DNA of 64,000 bases from Chloroflexota bacterium. GTDB lineage: Bacteria > Chloroflexota > Ktedonobacteria > Ktedonobacterales > JADMIN01. The translations under genes and the position numbers were made by a program. The stretch's first letter is position 1; each line of letters opens with the position of its first letter. The stretch is from the NCBI GenBank assembly GCA_021323855.1, contig JAJPKE010000009.1:1-64000 (forward strand), read 5' to 3'. The notes below the pieces were generated by a model, which saw nothing but the letters and a program-made list of their open reading frames with translations, was not told where the DNA came from and ran no database searches. Positions 50,675 to 57,722 of the stretch are shown here, one piece after another.

Positions 50675-52527
50675 CCCAGCACCCCTGTCGTCAATGATTC
50701 CGCGTATCGCTGGCGCTGCAAGCCGTCGCCAAGCGTTTCGCCAAGCGTCTCGATTTCCTGCGCAAGCTGGTCCGGCGTGTCGCTGTGAAGCAACGCATCG
50801 AGGATGCGTTCTTCGAGGTCGAGTTCGCCCTCTTGCACCTCCGTTAGCACTGTCTCCAATGCGCCGATGGTCATAGTAAACAGATTGATCTTCTGGTAGA
50901 GCAGACGCAGCACGTAGTCGTCTATGGTGTCGCGGAGCGCGAAGTTATAGACGACGACCTCCTGCTCTTGCCCCAGGCGGTGGATGCGTCCGATGCGCTG
51001 TTCGATGCGCATCGGATTCCAGTGGAGATCATAGTTGAAGACGACATGACAGCGTTGTTGCAGGTTCAGCCCTTCAGCGCCAGCATCCGTGGCGATCAGC
51101 GTGTCAACCGCGCCGCCGGTGAATCGCTCGACCAGCGATTCGCGCTCCTCGCGATTCAACGCGCCGATGTAACATTCAGCCGTGCGCCCGCGCGCTGCAA
51201 TGATATCGCGAAGATGCGCAGCCGTCTCCAGGCGCAGCGTAAAAATCAATGCTGGTTCTGTCGTGATTTCATCCAGCACATCAAGCAGCAGCCGTTCTTT
51301 GGCGCTTTCAACCTGCCGGCAGCGGTCCGCAAGCGCCAGCAGCATCGCCTGCTCATCAGGATGACGCTCGGCGCGGCGGCGCAGCGATTGTTCGATGGCG
51401 CGTGGACTGCTGCTCAGTGATTGCTGTAACGCCATGATTTCACGGATCACCGCGCCACGATTCAGCCGTGCCGTCGTCGTTGCGCCGGTATCGTCTTTAT
51501 CGCCCCTGGCGGAGCGCGTGCGCTTCTTGGCCTCACCTGTTCGCCACGCTGGTGGCGGAATGCGCCGGTATAGACGCCGCAGGTAATCAGTCACATCGCT
51601 GATGAGCGCATCTTCGGCGGGGGTGGCCTCGACGGCGCGCGTATGGACGACGCGGCCAGAAAACGCGATATCCGTCTCATCGCGGCGCGTGCGGCACATC
51701 ACCTGGCGCACGGTGGAGCGCAACTGGTCGGCTTTCTGCGGCTTCAATATGCGCGCGGTGCCGGGGTCGGAGACATACTCATCCTCGAATTCGCGCTGCG
51801 TGCCCAGCATCCCTGGCCGCACCAGATCAATCAGGCTATAGAGGTCGGTGAGCCGGTTGGAGATAGGCGTGGCCGTTAGTAGCAGACGCCAGCGCGCACG
51901 CAGCGAGCCGACGCTGCGCCGCCGCTTGGAGGCGGGATTAGCGAGCAGGTGCGCTTCATCCACAATGACCAAATCCCAGGGACGAGTGGCGAGCTTCTCG
52001 AATGAGCGAACAAATTGTGGCAACGAGCAGATAATGCGTTCCTCTGCGTCAAATCCCTTGAAGCGTTTTTCGTCGGTCAAGACGAAATCTTCATCGAAGT
52101 GTTCGCGCAGCTCTTCCTGCCACTGGCTGAGCAACGCTTTCGGCGCCAGCACAAGCGCCGTGCGGACGATGCCACGCAGTGCCAATTCTTTGTAGATCAG
52201 GCCAGCCTCGATGGTTTTCCCCAGTCCCACCTCGTCGGCGAGAATCGCTGCCGGCGCTTTCTCGCGCAGAACCTGCTCGACAACACGCAACTGGTATGGA
52301 TGCGGGCGGACGCGATCATAGAGGACACGGGGCGCCAGCAATGTATCGAACGACGGCGGCGTGCGGAACGCCTGCGCGCGGAGATTGAGAGCATACCACC
52401 GATGCGCATTAGGATGTGTGGGGTGTGCCAGAGCCGTCTGGCGCGCCACCTGAAGCAGTGCGTCGCGCACATCATACGGATCGGAAAAGGTAATGCTGAC
52501 TGGTAACGACGATTGCCCTCTCTGCAT
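50671..52527 (-). CDS. SNF2-family ATPase (RapA/HepA-like)
   Basis: A 618-residue double-stranded DNA translocase. Motif I is A97-D-E-V-G-L-G-K104-T105, motif II D190-E-A-H193, motif III LLLTATPISN (TATP 218-221), motif V GAEGLNLQQR and motif VI QRIGRIHRLGQ. The DEVGLGKTIEAG form groups it with RapA/HepA-like bacterial SNF2 proteins, but it lacks RapA's Tudor-like N-terminus and C-terminal domains. An inserted basic region lies between the two RecA lobes (about 330-360). It is the first gene of a two-gene operon with the RING-like protein. The role could be RNA polymerase recycling, DNA repair or defence; the sequence does not decide. Confidence 0.92.
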   Translation of the reverse strand: MQRGQSSLPVSITFSDPYDVRDALLQVARQTALAHPTHPNAHRWYALNLRAQAFRTPPSFDTLLAPRVLYDRVRPHPYQLRVVEQVLREKAPAAILADEVGLGKTIEAGLIYKELALRGIVRTALVLAPKALLSQWQEELREHFDEDFVLTDEKRFKGFDAEERIICSLPQFVRSFEKLATRPWDLVIVDEAHLLANPASKRRRSVGSLRARWRLLLTATPISNRLTDLYSLIDLVRPGMLGTQREFEDEYVSDPGTARILKPQKADQLRSTVRQVMCRTRRDETDIAFSGRVVHTRAVEATPAEDALISDVTDYLRRLYRRIPPPAWRTGEAKKRTRSARGDKDDTGATTTARLNRGAVIREIMALQQSLSSSPRAIEQSLRRRAERHPDEQAMLLALADRCRQVESAKERLLLDVLDEITTEPALIFTLRLETAAHLRDIIAARGRTAECYIGALNREERESLVERFTGGAVDTLIATDAGAEGLNLQQRCHVVFNYDLHWNPMRIEQRIGRIHRLGQEQEVVVYNFALRDTIDDYVLRLLYQKINLFTMTIGALETVLTEVQEGELDLEERILDALLHSDTPDQLAQEIETLGETLGDGLQRQRYAESLTTGVLG

Positions 52528-52583
52528 CGGTATCTATCGTTCTCTCTCCAACCTGACCACTCAGGCGCTAGACATCCTGACTC

Positions 52584-52610
52584 GGACATCTATTTGGTGT
52601 CTAGATGTCC
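52584..52610. promoter_or_regulatory. Inverted repeat in the SNF2 leader, putative operator
   Basis: GGACATCTA (52584-52592) is the exact inverse of TAGATGTCC (52602-52610). A related TAGACATCC lies at 52569-52577. The three copies sit 42-83 bp upstream of the SNF2 start codon, a position suited to a repressor. Confidence 0.4.
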
Positions 52611-52686
52611 AGGTCGTCTCCGCTATTCGCTTGATGTATACCGTGTCGAGTATACCATGTTTGGTTGTGCAAACGCATCTTCTTAG

Positions 52687-52720
52687 GACCACCTATAGAA
52701 CTTTTGTTCTATAGGTGGTC
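52687..52720. promoter_or_regulatory. 15-bp inverted repeat with LexA-box-like core
   Basis: GACCACCTATAGAAC and GTTCTATAGGTGGTC are perfect inverse copies around TTTT. The core GAAC-N4-GTTC (52698-52709) matches the consensus of the LexA (SOS) box of Firmicutes and Actinobacteria. It lies about 160 bp upstream of the SNF2 start. The long arms also predict a strong hairpin, and T-rich sequence follows on the plus strand, so a terminator is the main alternative. Confidence 0.45.
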
Positions 52721-53034
52721 TGGTTATTTTTGCTGAACGGAGCATCCATATTTCTTATGGCAACCCGAAACAGGGGTTGTTCGTAGTACCATGTGAAGCG
52801 GGCGATTTGCCCGTGAGTAACTGTATCAAGAGACCTCCCCTGGACCCTGGCGCATTGTCTGGCCCTTTTTTGGGATATACTAGCATACGCTGGATGCGAT
52901 AAAATGCTTGCATACGGTGGCATCTCACGTTGAAAGATGCGTGGTTCTTTCCCCATTGTGCTGCTTGCACGCATCAATGGGTCCAGGCAGACACAAGCAG
53001 GTACGTCAAACAAGCTATAGAGGAGCAACTTCTA

Positions 53035-53331
53035 ATGGCAGAGTCAACACGGAAAACTGGTAAGCGTGGTCCGGTCGCGGGAACACCCGAGGCCCGGCGT
53101 GGTGGTGAAGCAGTACGAGCCAAGTATGGCCACGACTTCTTCTCCAAGATTGGCAAGAAGGGCGGCGATACGGTTCGCCGTGAGCTTGGGTCTGAGTTTT
53201 ATGCTCAGATCGGCAAGAAGGGTGGCGAATCCACCAAAGCACGCCAGGGCGCTGAGTTCTATGCCCGCATCGGCAAGAAGGGTGGCGCGAGCAATCGTGC
53301 CCGCCTCAGCAACCTGAACAAGCAGCAGTAG
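53035..53331 (+). CDS. KGG-repeat general stress protein
   Basis: A 98-residue, very basic, Gly/Lys-rich hydrophilic protein built of imperfect repeats of about 20 residues: ARRGGEAVRAKYGHDFFSKI, then GKKGGDTVRRELGSEFYAQI, GKKGGESTKARQGAEFYARI and GKKGGASNRARLS. These are KGG repeats as in GsiB/Con-10 stress proteins, which are induced by starvation or desiccation and are probably intrinsically disordered. The ATG has AGGAG nine bases upstream. It is monocistronic, ending at a terminator. Sharing an intergenic region with the SNF2 operon suggests possible joint stress control. Confidence 0.9.
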   Translation: MAESTRKTGKRGPVAGTPEARRGGEAVRAKYGHDFFSKIGKKGGDTVRRELGSEFYAQIGKKGGESTKARQGAEFYARIGKKGGASNRARLSNLNKQQ

Positions 53332-53365
53332 GACCGGCTATCCAGTCACAACTGGGGCAAAACTG

Positions 53366-53395
53366 AAGGGACCGCTCTATTGGGCGGTCCCTTTG
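53366..53395 (+). terminator. Intrinsic terminator after the KGG-repeat gene
   Basis: AAGGGACCGC pairs perfectly with GCGGTCCCTT around an eight-base loop, between the convergent KGG and accA genes. The A- and T-flanked arms allow use from either side. Confidence 0.75.
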
Positions 53396-53441
53396 CTCTG
53401 GTCGCTGCTGCGTTGCAGTTGACGTTAGGCTTTGCCGGGCG

Positions 53442-54428
53442 CTATCTGTTACTTCCCGATCCCGCTTTAACCGGCTCCGTCGCAAACGCGCCAATGTTGC
53501 GGTAGCGTTGATAGCGTTTCTCCAGCAGCACATCCATTGGCAGCCGCTCCAATTCGGCGAGGTTCTCAAGGATCGCAGCCTTTAGCGTCTCTGCCATTTC
53601 CAGATGATTGCGATGCGCGCCACCGACTGGCTCAGGGATGATTTGCTCGATCAGCCCCAATTCCAAGAGATCAGGCGCGGTGATGCGCATGGCTTCTGCT
53701 GCGTGCGAGGCGAAAGCCGAATCGCGCCAGAGAATAGATGCGGCGGCCTCTGGCGAGGCGACCATGTAGATGGCGTTTTCGAGCATCAGGATGCGATCTG
53801 CAACGCCAAAAGCAAGCGCGCCGCCACTGCCACCCTCGCCGATGACAATTGAAAGAATCGGTGTATGCAGGCGTGGCATGACTTCCAGGTTCTCAGCGAT
53901 AGCCTGCGAAATGCCGCGTTGCTCATCTTCCAGCCCCGGCGAGGCGCCCTGCGTGTCAATAAAGGTGATGACAGGCATATGGAAGCGCTCAGCCTCGCGC
54001 ATCATGCGCAGCGCCTTGCGGCAGCCTTCGGGATGCGTCAGGCCGAAGCTACATTCGGTCTTTTCTTTGAGGTCGCGGCCCTTTTGGTGGCCCAGGATGA
54101 AGACCGTCTTGCCATCAATGCTGGCCATACCGCCCTGAATGGCGCGGTCGTCGCCATAGCGCCGGTCGCCGCGCATCTCAAAATAGTCGTCGCAGATGAG
54201 CTTGATATAGTCGTTGGTGTAGGGGCGGTCACGGTGGCGGGCGACCTGTACGCGCTGCCAGCGGGTGAGATTGCCATAGATCTGGCGTGTTCGCTCTTCG
54301 AGTTGCTGTTCCAGACTTCTCAACTGCGCGCGTTCATCAGCTTTCAGGCGGTCGCCCTTGCGTTGAAGCCCCTGGATGCGTTTGTCGAGTTCGGCAAGTG
54401 GGCGCTCGAATTCGAGATCATATGCCAT
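53442..54428 (-). CDS. accA: Acetyl-CoA carboxylase carboxyltransferase subunit alpha
   Basis: A 328-residue subunit of the enzyme that transfers carboxyl from carboxybiotin to acetyl-CoA, the committed step of fatty acid synthesis. Family features: LEFERPLAELDKRIQGL at the start, RHRDRPYTNDYIKLICDDYFEMRGDR, IGEGGSGGALAFGVADRILM and PEAAASILWRDS. The length is typical. It lies 69 bp downstream of accD on the same strand and is probably co-transcribed with it. accB and accC are not in the window. Confidence 0.97.
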   Translation of the reverse strand: MAYDLEFERPLAELDKRIQGLQRKGDRLKADERAQLRSLEQQLEERTRQIYGNLTRWQRVQVARHRDRPYTNDYIKLICDDYFEMRGDRRYGDDRAIQGGMASIDGKTVFILGHQKGRDLKEKTECSFGLTHPEGCRKALRMMREAERFHMPVITFIDTQGASPGLEDEQRGISQAIAENLEVMPRLHTPILSIVIGEGGSGGALAFGVADRILMLENAIYMVASPEAAASILWRDSAFASHAAEAMRITAPDLLELGLIEQIIPEPVGGAHRNHLEMAETLKAAILENLAELERLPMDVLLEKRYQRYRNIGAFATEPVKAGSGSNR

Positions 54429-54497
54429 TGGCCAGCACCCCTTCTCTATTTCTCTTCATGACCTTCATAACCCTACACGCTTGCAGAAAATAAACGC

Positions 54498-55403
54498 TCA
54501 ACCAATGACGGCGGAGCGACCCGCATTGTGGTAGAGCCGCAGCAGCTTGGCAAGTGTCGCCCGCAGCATACGACGATGGACGATAGCATCAATCATGCCG
54601 TGAGCCAGCACGAATTCTGATGTGTTGGTGTCTTTGGGCAATCGCTGGTGCATAAACTGCTCCACAACTCGCGGCCCAGAGAAGCCAATGAGCGCGCCTG
54701 GCTCCGCCAGAATGACATCGCCAAGCGAGGCGAAACTTGCCATGACGCCGCCGGTCGTCGGATCCGTCAGCAGGGAGATATAGGGGACGCCAGCCTCAGA
54801 GAGCCGCGCCAGCGCCGCCGAAATCTTCGCCATTTGCATCAACGATAGCAGACCTTCTTGCATGCGCGCGCCACCCGAGGCGGAGACGATGAGAACAGGG
54901 ATATGGTCTTCCAACCCCTTTTCGATGGCGCGTGTAATCTTCTCGCCAGCCACCGAACCCATGCTGCCACCAATGAAGCGGAAATCCATAATTGCCAGCG
55001 CCAGCGGTAACCCTTCGATTTTTCCTGTTCCCGCAACGACTGATTCTTTCAGTCCAGATTTCGCCTGTTCGTCTTCCAGCTTGGCGCGGTAGGATTGTGA
55101 GCGGCTGACGAATTCCAGGGGGTCGGTAGGGATGAGGTCGGCAGCCAGTTCCTCGAAGGTGCCCTCATCCAGCAGCAGTTCGATGCGTTGCTCCGCGCTC
55201 AAGCGAAAGTGATGGCCGCAACGCGGGCAGACGTGATTGTTCTTTTCCCAATCTTTGCCAACCAGCAACTCGCGGCAGTTTGGGCATTTCACCGCCAAAT
55301 TATCTGGCAGCGCCCGCGCACTGACCGCGACGGAAGGGATTGTCTCCGGGTGATTGCCGTTCTGGCTATTTACCGGCAGCGCCGGTTGTGACTCATCCTT
55401 CAC
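54498..55403 (-). CDS. accD: Acetyl-CoA carboxylase carboxyltransferase subunit beta
   Basis: A 301-residue partner of AccA. An N-terminal tail of about 38 residues precedes the four-Cys zinc ribbon (CPNCRELLVGKDWEKN... then HVCPRCGHHF). The crotonase-like fold follows, with MDFRFIGGSMGSVAGEKI, SASGGARMQEG and TGGVMASFASLGDVILAEPGALIGFSGPRV. GTG start with a GAGGGGG ribosome site. It is first of the accD-accA pair. Confidence 0.97.
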   Translation of the reverse strand: MKDESQPALPVNSQNGNHPETIPSVAVSARALPDNLAVKCPNCRELLVGKDWEKNNHVCPRCGHHFRLSAEQRIELLLDEGTFEELAADLIPTDPLEFVSRSQSYRAKLEDEQAKSGLKESVVAGTGKIEGLPLALAIMDFRFIGGSMGSVAGEKITRAIEKGLEDHIPVLIVSASGGARMQEGLLSLMQMAKISAALARLSEAGVPYISLLTDPTTGGVMASFASLGDVILAEPGALIGFSGPRVVEQFMHQRLPKDTNTSEFVLAHGMIDAIVHRRMLRATLAKLLRLYHNAGRSAVIG

Positions 55404-55596
55404 CTCTACCCCCTCGTATCATACTGGCCGTACTGGATTCTGGCCGACATAGCAGCCACTGCTAAGATGGCAAAGCGCCTCATGGCAAACATCTGCAAAA
55501 CATCTGTAGCTGAACTACAGGTATCTCCCGGCTCTCGTGATGCTCACGCTATCATCTGATAAAACGTGTAGCCAGTCAACAGACGTTCGCTCTATT

Positions 55597-56868
55597 TTAC
55601 TCGTCCTCGAAGAGCGCGTCAACAAATTGCACTGGGTCAAATGGCGCAATATCGCCCAACTTTTCGCCGGTCCCAATGTATTTGATCGGCAAACCCAGTT
55701 CGGATGCTACAGCAAAAACGATGCCTCCCCGCGCAGTGCCGTCTAACTTCGTGAGAATGATGCCGCTCACGCCGGAGTCCTGTACGAATTGTTTGGCCTG
55801 CGCAAAGCCGTTCTGTCCGGTGGTCGCGTCAATCACCAGCAGCACCTCATGTGGCGCCTCTGGATCATATTTTTGCAGCACTTTCATGATTTTCTTGAGT
55901 TCTTCCATCAGGTTGAACTTCGTATGCAGCCGGCCCGCCGTATCCACAATCAGGACATCGGTGCCGCGCGCCTGCGCCGCTTGCATCGCATCGTAGACGA
56001 CGGCACCAGGATCGGCGCCGTGCTGATGGCTGATGACGGGGACGCCGATGCGCTCGCCCCACGTTTTGATCTGCTCCGTGGCGGCAGCGCGGAATGTATC
56101 ACCTGCCGCCAGCATGACGCGGTGTTTCTGCCGCTTGAGCAAATTCGCCAGCTTGGCAATACTGGTCGTCTTGCCGACGCCATTCACGCCGACAACCAGA
56201 AAGACGGAGATTGGCGAGGTGTCAGAGAAGACAAGCGGCTCCGGGTCGCCCAGCAATATCTCCAGCTCTTCTTTGAGCGCATCGCGTAGCTCACGTCCGC
56301 GTGTCAGATGCTCAGCTTCCACGCGGTCGTGTAGCACTTGCATGAGTTTATCGGTGGTCTGCACGCCGACATCGCCTGTGATGAGCGTCTCTTCCAGTTC
56401 ATCCCAGAGATCGTCGGTAATGTCGTCATGTTCCAGCGCCTCATTGACACGGCCAAAAAGCTGGCGGGTACGCCCCAGGCTGAAGTGAAACGGATTGCGC
56501 AGAAAGCCGCGTTTGGCTGTTGCTTCTTGCTCTTCGTACTCGTACTCGTCCGCCTCATCCTCAGCATACGCATCCTCGTAGGTTTCCTCTGTTATTGCTG
56601 CCGCCTCGTCGGTCGTGGCGCTCGCCTGCGCCATAGCCCCTTCCTGCGACGGTTCCTGCGCTAGCTCTTGTGCTGGCGTGGTGGCTGATTGCTCCTGCGT
56701 CGTGGGTGCAATGGTATCGGTGGCCTGCGCTCCATTGCGTGCGCTGGCTTCCTCTTGCTGGCTGGCCTGCGCTGGCTCTGCCGCTTGATCGGGCTGTGGC
56801 GGCGTCATCTCTTCAGGTGGTGTTTCCTCAGTTCGCCCGAAGAGTCCTTCGCGCAGTCTCTTGAACAT
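55597..56868 (-). CDS. ftsY: Signal recognition particle receptor FtsY
   Basis: A 423-residue GTPase that receives SRP-ribosome complexes at the membrane. After MFKRLREGLFGR comes an acidic, E/Q/A-rich, low-complexity region (about 15-110) typical of the FtsY A domain. The N domain and G domain follow: GVNGVGKTTSIAKLA (P-loop), DTFRAAATEQ, VDTAGRLHTK, TKLDGTARGG and the closing GTGEKLGDIAPFDPVQFVDALF. The ATG at 56868 has AGGAGGA nine bases upstream. The ffh gene is not in the window. Confidence 0.97.
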   Translation of the reverse strand: MFKRLREGLFGRTEETPPEEMTPPQPDQAAEPAQASQQEEASARNGAQATDTIAPTTQEQSATTPAQELAQEPSQEGAMAQASATTDEAAAITEETYEDAYAEDEADEYEYEEQEATAKRGFLRNPFHFSLGRTRQLFGRVNEALEHDDITDDLWDELEETLITGDVGVQTTDKLMQVLHDRVEAEHLTRGRELRDALKEELEILLGDPEPLVFSDTSPISVFLVVGVNGVGKTTSIAKLANLLKRQKHRVMLAAGDTFRAAATEQIKTWGERIGVPVISHQHGADPGAVVYDAMQAAQARGTDVLIVDTAGRLHTKFNLMEELKKIMKVLQKYDPEAPHEVLLVIDATTGQNGFAQAKQFVQDSGVSGIILTKLDGTARGGIVFAVASELGLPIKYIGTGEKLGDIAPFDPVQFVDALFEDE

Positions 56869-57028
56869 AATATGATTCCTCCTACGCAACGACAGGGCGT
56901 GCCTACTCGCCAGGTCTCTTCACAGCCTGTTGCAGTCTGTTGCCTGGTAGAATAGAACGCCCTGCGGCAATGTGCTGGCAGCTTCAAAGTTGGGAGATTC
57001 TGGTTCGCCGTCAGCGTCTCAAGGTCTC

Positions 57029-57247
57029 TCAGCGTGAACTGCGATACGAGTGCATCGAGCCGTCACTCACCGGCTCATTGATGATAATATCACCATTGCG
57101 AATCTTGACGTTATAGAGGCAGTTTGGATTGGTGCAGACCCACGCCTTGAACTGAATCGAAGCGCCCTGGCTGCCAAAATCCGAAAGCGGCACGAGATCG
57201 CCTGCGCCACACTTCCGACATCGCGGAAACATGAATTCCACGCCCAT
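57029..57247 (-). CDS. Small zinc-ribbon protein
   Basis: A 72-residue protein with a four-Cys zinc-ribbon pattern: PRCRKCGAGD (CxxC), then WVCTNPNCLYNVKIRNG (CxxxxC). The end is Ser/Arg-rich. GAAGGAAGGGAAG just upstream of the ATG at 57247 fixes the start; a longer frame upstream is not supported. Function unknown: a nucleic-acid-binding or accessory zinc protein is possible. It lies between ftsY and lon and is divergent from lon. Confidence 0.7.
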   Translation of the reverse strand: MGVEFMFPRCRKCGAGDLVPLSDFGSQGASIQFKAWVCTNPNCLYNVKIRNGDIIINEPVSDGSMHSYRSSR

Positions 57248-57722
57248 CTTCCCTTCCTTCAGCTCCAAGCGTTCGTAGCCTATCCATGCTGTGCAGGGTA
57301 CGGCGTATCGCGTGTCATTCGATAGCGTATCACGACAGCGTAGAATTGCCGGCCAGGGGAGCTTCCACCATGTTATCCGCTGCTTCTTGGAAAGCGCGGC
57401 TGTTGCCAAGTACCACTATATCATATTCCAACTCGTGAGGGAACACCATGTTTGGTGGTTTTTATGAAATTTCCTGGCATTGGTCTCGATACGTGTCCTG
57501 GCAGGCTGCTCAACCGTTATCAAGAACAGGGCGATTCGCTCACAGGTTTCCTATTTTGCTGGCAAATGATTGCTATTCGCCGTTCGCTGGGCTATACTAC
57601 GCACTGGCAAGTTTTTCACAAGGCTTGCAAGAGCAAGCTAGCGGCTAACACGAACGCATCATGTGGCTAGAGCGAAGAGCAGCCTGTCCATCGAGCCGCC
57701 ATACTTCTGAGGAGGTTCCCGC
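57248..57722. other. Divergent intergenic region between the zinc-ribbon gene and lon
   Basis: 475 bp. It holds the lon promoter at 57570-57598. I found no CIRCE (TTAGCACTC-N9-GAGTGCTAA) or HAIR element despite lon's usual heat-shock control. Two short plus-strand frames near 57450 overlap each other and the promoter; neither is convincing. Nothing else was recognised. Confidence 0.5.
57570..57598 (+). promoter_or_regulatory. Promoter of lon
   Basis: TTGCTA (57570-57575) and TATACT (57593-57598) are 17 bp apart. The predicted leader is about 118 nt before the GTG at 57723. Confidence 0.6.

Larger units (their letters stand above)
52528..53034. other. Long divergent intergenic region rich in inverted repeats
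   Basis: 507 bp between the SNF2 gene (minus) and the KGG-repeat gene (plus), with no convincing coding frame. It holds a TAGACATCC/GGACATCTA/TAGATGTCC cluster (52569-52610), two GTATACC direct repeats 14 bp apart (52636 and 52650; the second gives TATACT on the minus strand), a 15-bp-arm inverted repeat with a GAAC-N4-GTTC core (52687-52720), and a TTGTCT-N15-TATACT element (52855-52881) that may be the plus-strand promoter. The base composition is visibly more A+T-rich than the flanking genes. Confidence 0.6.

Noticed and set aside
52693..53028. 111-codon minus-strand frame in the SNF2/KGG intergenic region
   Set aside because: It covers the promoter and inverted repeats, has no ribosome site or domain, and composition is not protein-like.
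57448..57670. Two overlapping short plus-strand frames upstream of lon
   Set aside because: They overlap each other and the lon promoter, and have no family resemblance; only the first has a fair ribosome site.
57410..57722. CIRCE or HAIR heat-shock operator upstream of lon
   Set aside because: Neither inverted repeat was found; only a vegetative-type promoter is visible.
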